Made by a program: the position numbers and the translations under genes. This document shows, piece after piece, positions 55,591 to 64,000 of a stretch of DNA of 64,000 nt; position 1 is the stretch's first letter, and every line of letters starts with the position of its first letter. Source of the DNA: Symbiodinium natans (lineage: Eukaryota > Sar > Dinophyceae > Suessiales > Symbiodiniaceae); contig CAJNDS010002290.1 of the NCBI GenBank assembly GCA_905221605.1, positions 202,501-266,500 on the forward strand, written 5' to 3'. The notes under the pieces are model-generated. The model was not told the DNA's origin and did no database searches. It worked only from the letters and a program-made list of their open reading frames with translations.

Positions 55591-55674
55591 AAACCCTAAA
55601 CCCTAAATCCTAAACCCTAAGCCCTAAGCCCTAAACCCTAAACCCTAAACCATGAGGGTGATGGCTTAGCTAAG

Positions 55675-55755
55675 CTGGACTTCAAAGCCCGGGACAGCGC
55701 CCCCAAGCCTCGCGCGCCGGGGCGGAAGAGAGCTCCCCGAAACTTTGGCATCTGA
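55675..55755 (+). CDS. Candidate terminal exon
   Basis: After GCTTAGCTAAG: LDFKARDSAPKPRAPGRKRA, PRNFGI and TGA. Basic tail-like sequence between a CCCTAAA and a TTTAGGG tract. Confidence 0.38.
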   Translation: MDFKARDSAPKPRAPGRKRAPRNFGI

Positions 55756-56090
55756 CGCCCCGCTAAACGGGTTTAGGGTTTAGGGTTTTAGGGTTTCAGG
55801 GTTTTGGGGTTTAGGGTTTAGGGTTTAGGGTTTAGGGCGCAACGACGGTGCGTGGCGGTTTTGGATTCAGGCTTTGGGGCCTCTGAGGGGTTTTTCTGAA
55901 GCTTAAGACTTCGAATCGCCAGGCCTTGTGTGCAACAACTGCATGGGAAACAGAAAACACCAAGGAGCGAGAACAAACTTGGGGCCAAAAGCCTAAACCC
56001 CTAAACCCCTAAACCGCCCTAAACCCCTGAACCCCCTAACCCGTAAGCTACCCTGAACCCCTAAACCCCTAACCACCCTAAACCCCTAAA

Positions 56091-56210
56091 CTACCCTAAA
56101 CTACCCTAAACTACCCTAAACTACCCTAAACTACCCTAAACTACCCTAAACTACCCTAAACTACCCTAGACTACCCTAGACTACCCTGAACTACCCTGAA
56201 CTACCCTAAA
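56091..56210 (+). repeat. Decamer array CTACCCTAAA x 12
   Basis: Twelve exact-length 10-bp units, the last ones with G substitutions, passing directly into CCCTAAA heptamers. A telomere-like variant with an added CTA. Confidence 0.95.
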
Positions 56211-56939
56211 CCCTAAACCCTAAACCCTAAACCCTAAACCCTAAACCCTAAACCCTAAACCCTAAACCCTAAACCCTAAGCCCTAAACCCTAAACCCTAA
56301 ACCCTAAACAAGCCCAAGGCTCTTGGGGAAGGCTCGAGCCGGTCTTGGGTTTCCCTTCCTGGTAGGGTTTAGGGTTTAGGGTTTAGGGTTTAGGGTTTAG
56401 GGTTTAGGGTTTAGGGTTTAGGGTTTAGGGTTTAGGGTCCCCAAAATTCCCAAAACCCCCCAAAGTCCCCCAAAAGCCCCCCAAGAATCCTAAACCCCCC
56501 GAAAACCCCTAAAACCACCCCCCAGAAACCCCTAGACCCCAACATCCAGGGCCCGAAATGTAGGGTTTGGGGTTTGCTGTTCAAGGTGCAGGGTTTAAGG
56601 TTTAGGGTTTAGCGTTTAGGGTTTGGGGTTTGGGGTTTAGGGTTTAGGGTTTAGGGTTTGGGGTTTGGGGTTTAGGGGTCCTCGGCCCGAAACCTCCCTG
56701 AAATGGCTGCAGGGTGCAGGGCTTTGAGCTCTTCGGGTTTAGGGTTTCGGGTTTAGGGTTTAGGGCTTTGAACTCTTAGGGCTTCCCCCCCCCCTCGTTC
56801 CTGTAGGACCCAGGGATCGTTCAGGGTTTGGGGTTGAGATTATGGTACGCCCCCTATAACCCTAAACCCTAAACCCAAGAGTAGGCAGGTTCGGAGTTTA
56901 GGATTTAGGGTTTTAGGGTTTAGGGTTTAGGGTTTAGGG

Positions 56940-57932
56940 GCTTGGGGTCTTAGGTGCCGGAAGGGAACGAAGTGAGCAATCAAAGGGTTTCAGGGCTTCA
57001 GGGCTTCGGTGTGAGGGGTTTAGGGTTTAGGGTTTCGGGTGAGCTCAGTGACATTGAACCAGCGCACCCTAAACCTAAACTTAAACTTTAAGCCCGAAAC
57101 ATGTGGGGTAGGTCCTTCACGATTGTGGGCCTCTTCAGACCCCAAATCCTCTACATCCTAAGCCCTAAGCCCCAAGCCCTAAGCCCTAAGCCCTAAGCCC
57201 TAAACCTAAGACCCTATGCGGCTTAGTCAGGGCATTCCCCATGTTCCTTAGAACACATCCTCAGGACCGATCGCTTCTACAATGAATGGGTAACTGAGGC
57301 TGCTCCCCTCCCCCTAACAGTAAACCCCCCCTAGCCCCCGAATATGAATTATTCCCCATCTACTATAATCTACCTAGAATCGGAGTATTTAATATCGACG
57401 CGATCCACCGCAACCGCAAACAACGCCTTTCAAGCGGGAGGTGCAAGACGAACCCTCTCATGCCCCTGGCGCCTCAGGAAGTACCAGACTATCGGGTACG
57501 TGACACCAGGGTTTAGGGTTCAGGGTTTAGTGTTTAATTTAGAGTGTGAGCCTCAAGGGTTTGCCCATTCTGAAACCCTAGACCCATATGAGTTGTCAAG
57601 CCTGAAACACTTCAAACCTTGCCAAAACAGCTTCATGTATCCTACATCTTCAAGACTGAATGATACATAACTTATGTATAGTTTCAGTTTTGAAGATGTA
57701 GGAGTTCTTAACGGCTTTACTCGTTATGAAGACTTCCCTGGCCAGGCCGAGAAGCAAGGTGGGGGGGGGACGGTTCATTTTGGGGGATTTCGATTTTCTT
57801 TGGGTATTTAGGGTTTAAGGATGCTTAAGGGTTTGGGTTTAGGGTTTGGGGGGTTAAGGGTTTGGGGTTCTTTGAGGGTCTGCCGGAGGGTTGGGGTTTC
57901 CAGACTTGCGAGGTGAGGGATTCGCAGGTCCT
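56940..57932. other. Spacer without a firm gene
   Basis: A 108-codon frame at 57344-57670 (MNYSPSTIIYLESEYLISTR) is AT-richer than its surroundings and has no recognisable domain. The rest is degenerate telomere-like sequence and unique DNA. Confidence 0.4.
57641..57702. mobile_element. Palindromic element of 62 bp
   Basis: CCTACATCTTCAAGACTGAA and its approximate reverse complement TTCAGTTTTGAAGATGTAGG, with inner ATACATAA / TTATGTAT also paired. Nearly the whole element is one hairpin. Confidence 0.75.
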
Positions 57933-58011
57933 GCGAGGTTTAGGGTTTAGGGTTTAGGGTTTAGGGTTTAGGGTTTAGGGTTTAGGGTTTAGGGTTTAGG
58001 GTTCTCTTCAG

Positions 58012-58086
58012 TTGAATGAGCTTCAGCTGCGCTGCATGCCTGGCAACCTCACGCTGCACCCCGCGTGGCAGTTCTTTTTGGAATAA
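58012..58086 (+). CDS. Candidate terminal exon
   Basis: Immediately after a TTTAGGG tract and GTTCTCTTCAG: LNELQLRCMPGNLTLHPAWQ, FFLE and TAA. Good acceptor and good composition. Confidence 0.42.
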   Translation: MNELQLRCMPGNLTLHPAWQFFLE

Positions 58087-58254
58087 GGGTTCATCCTAGG
58101 TATCTAGTTCATTCTTGACTGCGCCGCAGTCTGACTGGAAAAGTTGAAGTTGTATCAAGCTAGGTTGCTGATTTCAGCCGCTGATACTGATGACTCAAGT
58201 AACAATATTCAGTGCCATGCTAAGTTGATTGTTGATTGCAAACCACTGATGTGG

Positions 58255-58364
58255 AGGTTTCGGATACTGGGGTACTTTATTGGGGTCCTTACTACAAGGG
58301 GATCCTACTATTTGGGGGTCTATTTGAGGGCTCCCTTATTCTCGTAAGCCCCCATGTAGGTTTC
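58255..58364. mobile_element. Palindromic element, GGGGTTT family
   Basis: GGAGGTTTCGGATACTGGGG on the left and GTAAGCCCCCATGTAGGTTT on the right. The core matches 46899-47011 (TTATTGGGGTCC, GGGGGTCTAT). Confidence 0.6.
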
Positions 58365-58657
58365 AGGGGTTGGCTCTTGGGGCAGCTCTCCAATCCCATC
58401 CCGAATATCGCAATCCAAGGGGAATGCATCATTCTTACCCTACAACCCTAAACCCTAAACCCTGAACCCTTAACCTTAAACCCTACACCCTAAACCCTAA
58501 ACCCGAAACCCTAAACCCTAAACCCTAAACCCTAAACCCCAAACCCTAGACCCGAAACCCTAAACCCCTGAACCCTAAACCCGAACACGGTAGACCCGAG
58601 AACCCGAGACCTTGAATCGCCCGATATCCTAACACCTCTCGAAGCGACCCTGTGCAG

Positions 58658-58702
58658 GTCGTGCCGGCCAGCCCCGCGGCAGAATTTCGGATGCCTATTT
58701 AG
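58658..58702 (+). CDS. Candidate short exon
   Basis: A branch-point-like TATCCTAACAC and the acceptor CTGTGCAG precede VVPASPAAEFRMP. It is followed by a TTTAGGG tract. Short. Confidence 0.28.
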   Translation, partial: VVPASPAAEFRMPI

Positions 58703-58759
58703 GGTTTAGGGTTTAGGGTTTAGGGCTTAGGGCTTAGGGCTTAGGGCTTAGGGCCCTAC

Positions 58760-58870
58760 TTGGTAGCCCAGTGGTACCCTTTACCCTTTTTTTTGGTTCA
58801 GGGTTCCCTTATAGAGTAGCCAACCCAAAAAGGGTGCCCTTATTAGAATATGGTTACTGGGCTACTAAGC
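58760..58870. mobile_element. Palindromic MITE-like element
   Basis: Arms TGGTAGCCCAGTGGTACCC and TATGGTTACTGGGCTACTA are inverted; inner AACCCAAAAAGGGTGCCC pairs loosely with the left-hand GTACCCTTTACCC region. Confidence 0.65.
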
Positions 58871-59201
58871 CTAAAGCCTTATCCCTACACGTCACAAACT
58901 CTTTTTTTGGCAGCCAAAACGATGTGGAGTGTACACCCATCAAACCCTAAACCCTAATCCCTAAACCCTAATCCCTAAACCCTAAGCCCTAAACCCTAAG
59001 CCCTAAACCCTAAACCCTAAACCCTAAACCCTAAACCCTAAACCCTAAGCCCTAATCCCTAAACCCTAAACCCTGAACCCTGAACCCTGAACCCTAAACC
59101 CTAAACCCTACACCCTAACCCCTAGACCCTAGACCCGAAGCCCTAAACCACCCCCAAGTCCTACGGTCGCTCCTAAAGCGTGTGAGAGATGCTCTGCTCA
59201 G

Positions 59202-59275
59202 GTCACCAAAGTCACCAAAGTCTCCCGCGTCTCCCTCCCGCGGCAGCGTGTCCCCGCAGCTCGGAGCGCAGCCAC
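59202..59275 (+). CDS. Candidate exon ending at a TTTAGGG tract
   Basis: After GCTCTGCTCAG one phase reads VTKVTKVSRVSLPRQRVPAA and runs to CAC|GTTTAGGG. Another phase (Ser/Pro-rich) is also open, so the phase is uncertain. Confidence 0.28.
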
Positions 59276-59850
59276 GTTTAGGGTTTAGGGTTTAGGGTTT
59301 AAGGCTTCTTCCTTGCCTTCGAGTTAGGGAGTGAGGGTCTCAGCGACATCGACTTCCTAAACCCCGAAGTTCCTAAAGGCTAAGACCCTGAGATCTTAAG
59401 TTCCTAAGCTCAACCCCCTAAACCCCAAGACCCCTCAACCCTTAAACCCTACAGCCCAAACCCCTAATCCCTAAACCCAAACCCTAAACACTGAACTCCT
59501 AAGCCCCCAAACCCCTAAACCCCCAAAGGCCTTGAATAGCTGTCCAGGGGCGAAATCAAGCCTTACGGGGGGCCGGGAAGCTTGTGAGGGGGGGGGGGGT
59601 GGGTGGTAGAAAAACTGTCCGGGGTGTATTCGCCCTAATCCCCTCAACCCCTCAACCCCTCAACCCCTCAATCCTAAACCCCTCAATCCTAAACCCTAAA
59701 CCCCTAAAAACCCAGGGGGTGGGAAAAGTGCTTTTGGGGGGCGGAAGAAGAGCTGTGCACGTTCCCTAAACCCTAAACCCTAAACCCTAAACCCTAAACC
59801 CTAAACCCTAAACCCTAAACCCTAAACCCTAAACCCTAAACCCTAAACCC

Positions 59851-60210
59851 TATGCACGTTCTAGACCAGAACTCCGAAGCCCCTCAACCCTCGAAGCAAA
59901 GCCTTGGAGCCCCAAAAACCGACCCTAAATCCTAAGCCCTAAACCCTAAACCCTAAACCCTAAACCCTAAACCCTAAACCCTAAACCCTAAACCCTAAAC
60001 CCTAAACCCTAAACCCTAAACCCTATGCACGTTCTAGACCAGAACTCCGAAGCCCCTCAACCCTCGAAGCAAAGCCTTGGAGCCCCAAAAACCGACCCTA
60101 AATCCTAAGCCCTAAACCCTAAACCCTAAACCCTAAACCCTAAACCCTAAACCCTAAACCCTAAACCCTAAACCCTAAACCCCAAACCCTAAACCCTAAA
60201 CCCTAAACCC
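59851..60210 (+). repeat. 173-bp tandem duplication of spacer plus telomere tract
   Basis: A 78-bp unique block starting TATGCACGTTCTAGACC is present at 59851 and again at 60024, identical by eye, each followed by ATCCTAAGC and a CCCTAAA tract. Exchange between neighbouring tracts would produce this. Confidence 0.85.
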
Positions 60211-60236
60211 TATTCCCTTGAACCTTCAACCCTCAG

Positions 60237-60308
60237 AATCAGGACCAAGGGCAGCCCAGCCTCCACCAGAGGATCCATGGCCAGGAAGAGGAAAGTTCGG
60301 AAGGCGGG
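60237..60308 (+). CDS. Candidate 72-nt exon between opposed tracts
   Basis: After AACCCTCAG: NQDQGQPSLHQRIHGQEEES, SEGG, then GTTTAGGG as donor. A whole number of codons. A second phase is open. Confidence 0.33.
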
Positions 60309-61591
60309 GTTTAGGGTTTAGGGTTTAGGGTTTGGGGTTTGGGGTTTGGGGTTTGGGGTTTAGGGTTTCGGGTTTAGGGGAGGGTTCTGGTTCTTTTCTG
60401 CGGTTTCATGGCTTCTGAGGTTCAAGGCCCAGGGTTGAGGGTTGTCTGGTTTTTGGTTCTGGGACGTTGGCCCCAACCTCAAATCCTCACGCACCAGAAG
60501 CCCTGAGCGCTGAGCCTTAGCATGTTTCCATCTATGGGGGGTAGCATGAACTGTTCAGTGCCTTCCGGGATCACACTCTTGTTTCAAAGGGAACAGCCTG
60601 CTGTTTCGCCTAGCTGTCGAGCCCTGCAAGCCTAAGGAAACCCAAAGAAACCCAAAGAAACCCTAGGAAACCTAGGAAACCCTAGGAAACCCTAAAAAAA
60701 AACCCGAGGGAACCCCAAGAAAACCCTAGGAAACCCAAGAAAACCCCAGGAAACCCTAGGAAACCCTAGGAAGATTTAGGAAGATTTAGGAAGCCCTAAA
60801 AACCCCTAGGAAGATCTGGGAAACCTAAAAAAAAACCCTTGGAAACCCTGACCCCTGGACAAACTGGACGCCCCAAAGCCGAAAGCCACGGAAGGTGATC
60901 CCGTTGGCAGCCAGGGGCTGAAGACTTCAACAGGTTTTGGGGCTTTGGGGGTGTGTAGGTTTAGGGCTTAGGGTTTAGGGTTTAGGGTTTAGGGTTCAGG
61001 GTTTAGGGTTTAGGGTTTAGGGTTTAGGCTTATATGGTCATCTGTCAAAATGGCGGTCCCTGCTTGGGCACCCTAAATAACAGGGGCTTGACAATCGCAA
61101 CTCCAGAATCGACCATCATTTAGAGAAGTCACCATATAGGGGTCGGAATAATTGCGAATCATATTCCTTCATGGTCCCTTTATGAATATACTATAATCAC
61201 CCCCCCCAAAAAAAACCTAGTCTACTTATTATATCAGGTTTTGAGTTGACTGAGTAGCTGAGTGAGTACTTTACACTTTTTGGGGTACTCTATTCCTGGA
61301 TAGAACTGGAAGTGTACACCTTTTTTTGGGGGCTTATGAACTCAGCAACTAAGTTGAGGGGGTGTTTAGGGTTTAGGGGTGTAGGGCGGTTTCAGGGTTT
61401 AGAGGTTCAGGGGTCTAGGGGAGCTTTGGGAGCTGCAGGTGTTTGGGAGGGCTTCGGGCTTAGCAGGGTTCCCGGTTCATGTAGGGCGTCTCCGGGCTGC
61501 CGGGAGTTTGGGTATTGGATTTTGGTTGATTTCCTTTAGGGTTTAGGGTTTAGGGTTTAGGGTTTCGGGTTTAGGGCCAAAGGGGCCTCAG

Positions 61592-61651
61592 CATGTCGGA
61601 CATGGAAAACTTGAGCCTCGCAAAAATTCCGAGATGGCCACCAGACAGCAA
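61592..61651 (+). CDS. Candidate exon
   Basis: After GGGGCCTCAG: MSDMENLSLAKIPRWPPDS, then GTGTTT; the frame is open to a TAG at 61688-61690, inside the left arm of the palindromic element at 61681. Confidence 0.33.
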
Positions 61652-61680
61652 GTGTTTGGCGCCGCCCCGGCAACAACTGG

Positions 61681-61809
61681 CTGGTTCCTAGTAGAGAATG
61701 AGGGAATGGGGGGTCCCCTATATCATCCCCTAATTAAGGGGTATATATATATATATAAGTACATATATAGGGCCCTACTTCCCTCATTCCCTACAAACAT
61801 AAGAACCAG
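61681..61809. mobile_element. Palindromic MITE-like element
   Basis: CTGGTTCCTAGTAGAGAATG and CATTCCCTACAAACATAAGA...ACCAG form arms of about 35 bp around a TATATA core. Confidence 0.7.
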
Positions 61810-62064
61810 GGGAAACCGAGACCTTGGCCTCCAGCCTGTGGTCTTCGGGCCGGAGGTTGCCCCCCCAAAGTGCATCGTGAGCCTCTCGTGCGCAAGATGC
61901 CTCCCCTGAATTCCCAGCACTTGCCAGTTATGCGACACCAGCCCCTTGTAGTCCTGAATCCATGTCAGGCGTCCGGCATCACAACCCTCAACCCTGAACA
62001 CCCTCAACCCTAAAACCCTAACTAAACCCCCAAAAATCCTAAACCCTCAGGTCCCCCGGAGTCC

Positions 62065-62195
62065 CACTACTTGGAGGCGGAATTATCACCCCAAGTATAA
62101 CGGTACTTACAAGCCCCCTAAGTCCCCCAAGTCCTCCAAGTTTATAAGTCGACTTATCATTGGGGTTATAAGTACCCATGAACCTCCAAGTAGTG
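62065..62195. mobile_element. Palindromic element with perfect 13-bp ends
   Basis: CACTACTTGGAGG at 62065-62077 and its exact reverse complement at 62183-62195. Inner ATCACCCCAA / TTGGGGTTAT also pair. Related in its GGAGG end to 47998-48204. Confidence 0.8.
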
Positions 62196-62214
62196 CTCCG
62201 CTGCTCATTCCAAG

Positions 62215-62280
62215 GTCCTCGCGAACTGGTGCGCCCACAAGGGCTACCCACGCCTGAAGGAGGATGAAGAGGAGAGTTGA
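62215..62280 (+). CDS. Candidate terminal exon
   Basis: After CATTCCAAG: VLANWCAHKGYPRLKEDEEE, S and TGA, followed by GGGTTTAGG. Acidic C-terminus. It lies 20 bp behind a palindromic element. Confidence 0.4.
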   Translation, partial: VLANWCAHKGYPRLKEDEEES

Positions 62281-62804
62281 GGGTTTAGGAGTTTAGGGGT
62301 TGTGTAGGACTCAGGATTTAGGGTTTGAGGGAAGGTTCAAGGTTTGAGGGTTTAGGGTTTGAGGGCTCAGCGTTTGGGAGATATCATGGCCCACCCCCGC
62401 TGCACCCCCCAGCATCTTCCTTGCCTTCTTCGGCAATGCTTGCTGGTGTTGTTGCATTCTTGAGATGCGTGTCGCTGGGAGCGGTTTATGTGAAAGCCCG
62501 TTGCATTAGAACACATGGCTGTGCAGACTGGCGCAAGACAGGCTCTGTTTGTTTCAGTCTTGAGCGATTGGGAGGGATGGGAAGCCAAGAGTCGACCTTT
62601 ACTAACTTCCAGATGCGTGCATGGGTGCCGAAATCCTTCCGTCAAGTTAGCAATGATGTTCACGAAGTGTCAGGGGTGAGATTGTCGATGCGGAAGGTGC
62701 GAGAAGGAAAGCCCTAAACCCGGCCCCCCTCATCCCCTCATTCTCAGACCGGAAAGGAGCATTTGGCTCAAAAACGGGGGCCTCCGTGCATACTCAGCCC
62801 GAGG
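62281..62804. other. Upstream region of the transporter gene
   Basis: Degenerate TTTAGGG-like sequence to 62370, then unique DNA. A 130-codon frame at 62325-62717 ends with TAA in the same phase as the transporter frame and shows no domain. The last 60 bp contain a spliced-leader-like relic. Confidence 0.45.
62758..62772 (+). other. Possible spliced-leader relic before the transporter
   Basis: AGCATTTGGCTCAAA aligns to AGCCATTTTGGCTCAAG of the dinoflagellate leader with two single-base gaps and one mismatch, 33 bp before the first in-frame ATG. Such relics are known upstream of dinoflagellate genes that went through reverse transcription. Confidence 0.35.
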
Positions 62805-64000
62805 ATGAGGCTGAGGTGCAGTAAGCAGATGCAGCCCAGCTCTACGAAGGAGCGCCTGCCGTTTCTCCACCTTGCCTTCTTGTGCGTGCTGGAAGCTGCG
62901 TACTTCTACACGCTCAGCAACATCTTCAGCTTTGCGGGCATTCTCAGTGTGGACCTCGGATGGGCTCCGGACAAGAACCAGGCGGGCTTCGTGGCAGGCT
63001 GGTTGCAATCCTCCAACGTCTTCGGCCGCATCTTTACGTCTCCGGTCTGGGGCTTTGTCGCGGGCCGCTATGGCATCAAGGTTGTGCTTGTCATTACTTT
63101 GGTCTCCATGCTGGTGGGCGGCATTCTCTTCGGTTTCTGCACGAACCTCATTGCAGCGATGAGCGTTCGCTTCATTTTCTTTGGGCTTCTGAACGGCTGG
63201 CAGGTTTTGATAGGTCCTTGTGCGATTGCTGCGGCTGGACGCGAACGCCAAACAGAAGTTCTAGGACTGATCTATGCAGCCGACGGCAGCATGCAGTTGA
63301 TAGGTCCACTCGTAGGAGGCTGGACTTATGGCGCCTTCGAAGAATTTCCAGCACTACTGCCAAGCCTGATTGGATGTGGTTTGAGTATTCTTGCCTCCGT
63401 CCTCTTGCTTGCGGTCCGCAAGACCTTCGCGCAAGAGGAGCGTACGGTCAAGGCAACGCAGGCAGAACCTCGATGGGATCCCCCACTTCCCTCGCTTCCG
63501 AAGCCCCGCTCGTCAATTTTCCAGAAGCCTTTGCCGCTGATCTTCTTCATGCGCTTTGTCTCAGGGTGCGCCACGTATGCCATGTTTGATGCTGTGCCGT
63601 TGTGGCTAATCTCCGACACTGAACTGGGTGGCCATGGAATGACTGAAAAGTCAGTCGGCTCTTTTCTCTGCAGATCGGCTGTTTGGTACATCATCTACTT
63701 CACCTGGGTCCTGCCATGGTGCTCGAAGCAGTTTGGAAGTCGCTGCTACAGCATTGTGGTAAGTGTCGTTGCAGCAGCCACGGCTTGCTTCTTGCCTTTC
63801 TCTCCACACATTCCAGCAGCCAACGTGTTGCACCTCGTCTGGGCATCTGCCCTGATTGGCAACAATGTGCTGAACGTTGCTTTCACCAACAATGCGTGTC
63901 CGGAACATCATTTCATGGCAACTGGTCTTGCAGTGACTTCTGAGACAGTTGGGAAAGCCATTGGACCAGCGGCGTCTTCTTCAGTTTTCGCGTGGACACT
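62805..64000 (+). CDS. Major facilitator superfamily transporter, 5' part
   Basis: At least 398 codons open to the window edge with no stop or intron, so the 3' end is missing. The first in-frame ATG is at 62805; a second at 62829 is equally possible. Counting from 62805, TM1 is about residues 19-45 and TM2 about 60-78. Motif A (WGFVAGRYGIK) is at 82-92 between TM2 and TM3, followed by TM3-TM6, a basic/Pro-rich cytoplasmic linker about 203-240 and TM7 onward. Near the right end, NNACPEHHFMATGLAVTSET and KAIGPAA match the TM10-11 region of the DHA1/ZIFL (zinc-induced facilitator-like) branch of MFS antiporters. Substrate cannot be told; ZIFL relatives move organic anions, drugs or metal chelators by proton exchange at plasma or vacuolar membranes. 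Lack of introns, unlike the neighbouring region, together with the leader relic suggests a retroposed gene. Confidence 0.85.
   Translation, partial: MRLRCSKQMQPSSTKERLPFLHLAFLCVLEAAYFYTLSNIFSFAGILSVDLGWAPDKNQAGFVAGWLQSSNVFGRIFTSPVWGFVAGRYGIKVVLVITLVSMLVGGILFGFCTNLIAAMSVRFIFFGLLNGWQVLIGPCAIAAAGRERQTEVLGLIYAADGSMQLIGPLVGGWTYGAFEEFPALLPSLIGCGLSILASVLLLAVRKTFAQEERTVKATQAEPRWDPPLPSLPKPRSSIFQKPLPLIFFMRFVSGCATYAMFDAVPLWLISDTELGGHGMTEKSVGSFLCRSAVWYIIYFTWVLPWCSKQFGSRCYSIVVSVVAAATACFLPFSPHIPAANVLHLVWASALIGNNVLNVAFTNNACPEHHFMATGLAVTSETVGKAIGPAASSSVFAWT

Larger units (their letters stand above)
50775..56938. repeat. Interstitial telomere tracts, group 3
   Basis: CCCTAAA: 50935-50965, 51116-51185, 51243-51306, 51398-51500, 51793-52062, 52190-52231, 53320-53447, 53813-53905, 54745-54865, 54985-55125, 55590-55650, 55990-56309. 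TTTAGGG: 50775-50848, 52371-52443 (many TTTGGGG variants), 53075-53138, 53571-53690, 55252-55432 (degenerate), 55769-55838, 56363-56438, 56572-56676, 56894-56938. Confidence 0.93.
57933..61575. repeat. Interstitial telomere tracts, group 4
   Basis: TTTAGGG: 57933-58001, 58696-58753 (ends in TTAGGGC variants), 59277-59300, 60308-60375, 60957-61027, 61537-61575. CCCTAAA: 58445-58580, 58943-59140, 59430-59525 (degenerate), 59764-59850, 59930-60023, 60100-60210. From 60640 to 60830 there are also AAACCCTAGG-type degenerate repeats. Confidence 0.92.

Noticed and set aside
36224-61575. A true chromosome end or a single telomere fusion
   Set aside because: Tracts occur in both orientations many times, separated by unique DNA, and are followed by a normal gene.
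1-64000. rRNA, 5S, snRNA, spliced-leader RNA gene, tRNA or CRISPR array
   Set aside because: I found no sequence block with the expected conserved motifs. Spliced-leader-like matches are partial and lack the downstream RNA gene.
1-64000. Bacterial-style operons, ribosome binding sites and terminators
   Set aside because: Overall organisation is eukaryotic; apparent GGAGG or hairpin matches are part of repeats.

Overview
The window looks like nuclear DNA of a dinoflagellate, most likely Symbiodiniaceae-like. The evidence is the abundance of plant-type telomere heptamers (TTTAGGG/CCCTAAA) at interstitial sites, short exon-like stretches bounded by AG acceptors and GT or GC donors, matches to the 3' part of the dinoflagellate spliced leader, and the absence of any bacterial operon structure. 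No rRNA, tRNA or CRISPR array was recognised. The genus is an inference.

Layout. (1) 1-1287: unassigned flank with a diverged 150-bp direct repeat. (2) 1288-27639: head-to-tail array of about twelve units of about 1.6 kb, most of them nearly identical, with one internally deleted unit (U5), one half-diverged unit (U6) and truncation at the right edge. No convincing protein is encoded; each unit carries two strong GC-rich palindromes. (3) 17659-26143: an insertion that splits unit U11 exactly, with no target duplication. It consists of a 7.6-kb element and an 843-bp derivative joined head to tail; the two share a 325-bp left end and a 213-bp right end. The long copy carries broken reading frames for a cysteine-rich ZZ-like zinc-finger protein and a protein-kinase-like protein, and no transposase I can recognise. 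(4) 27640-36200: low-repeat DNA with a few good candidate exons, one matching the LCAT/PDAT acyltransferase family, and a 750-bp tandem duplication. (5) 36200-62400: dozens of interstitial telomere-repeat tracts in both orientations, alternating every few hundred bases with short unique segments. Many of these segments read as + strand exons of 60-140 nt with plausible splice sites. One intronless membrane-protein gene (40191-40940) and about fourteen short palindromic MITE-like elements lie among them; two of the palindromic elements contain telomere repeats. (6) 62805-64000: the 5' part of an uninterrupted major facilitator superfamily transporter gene that runs off the window.

The genes do not form a pathway that can be read from the sequence. 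The main points are the insertion in the array, the apparent use of telomere-type repeats as intron sequence on a single (+) strand, and direct evidence that heptamers were added into a pre-existing palindromic element. Exon calls rest on open frame, composition and splice-site context only. Most are individually weak and need transcript evidence.
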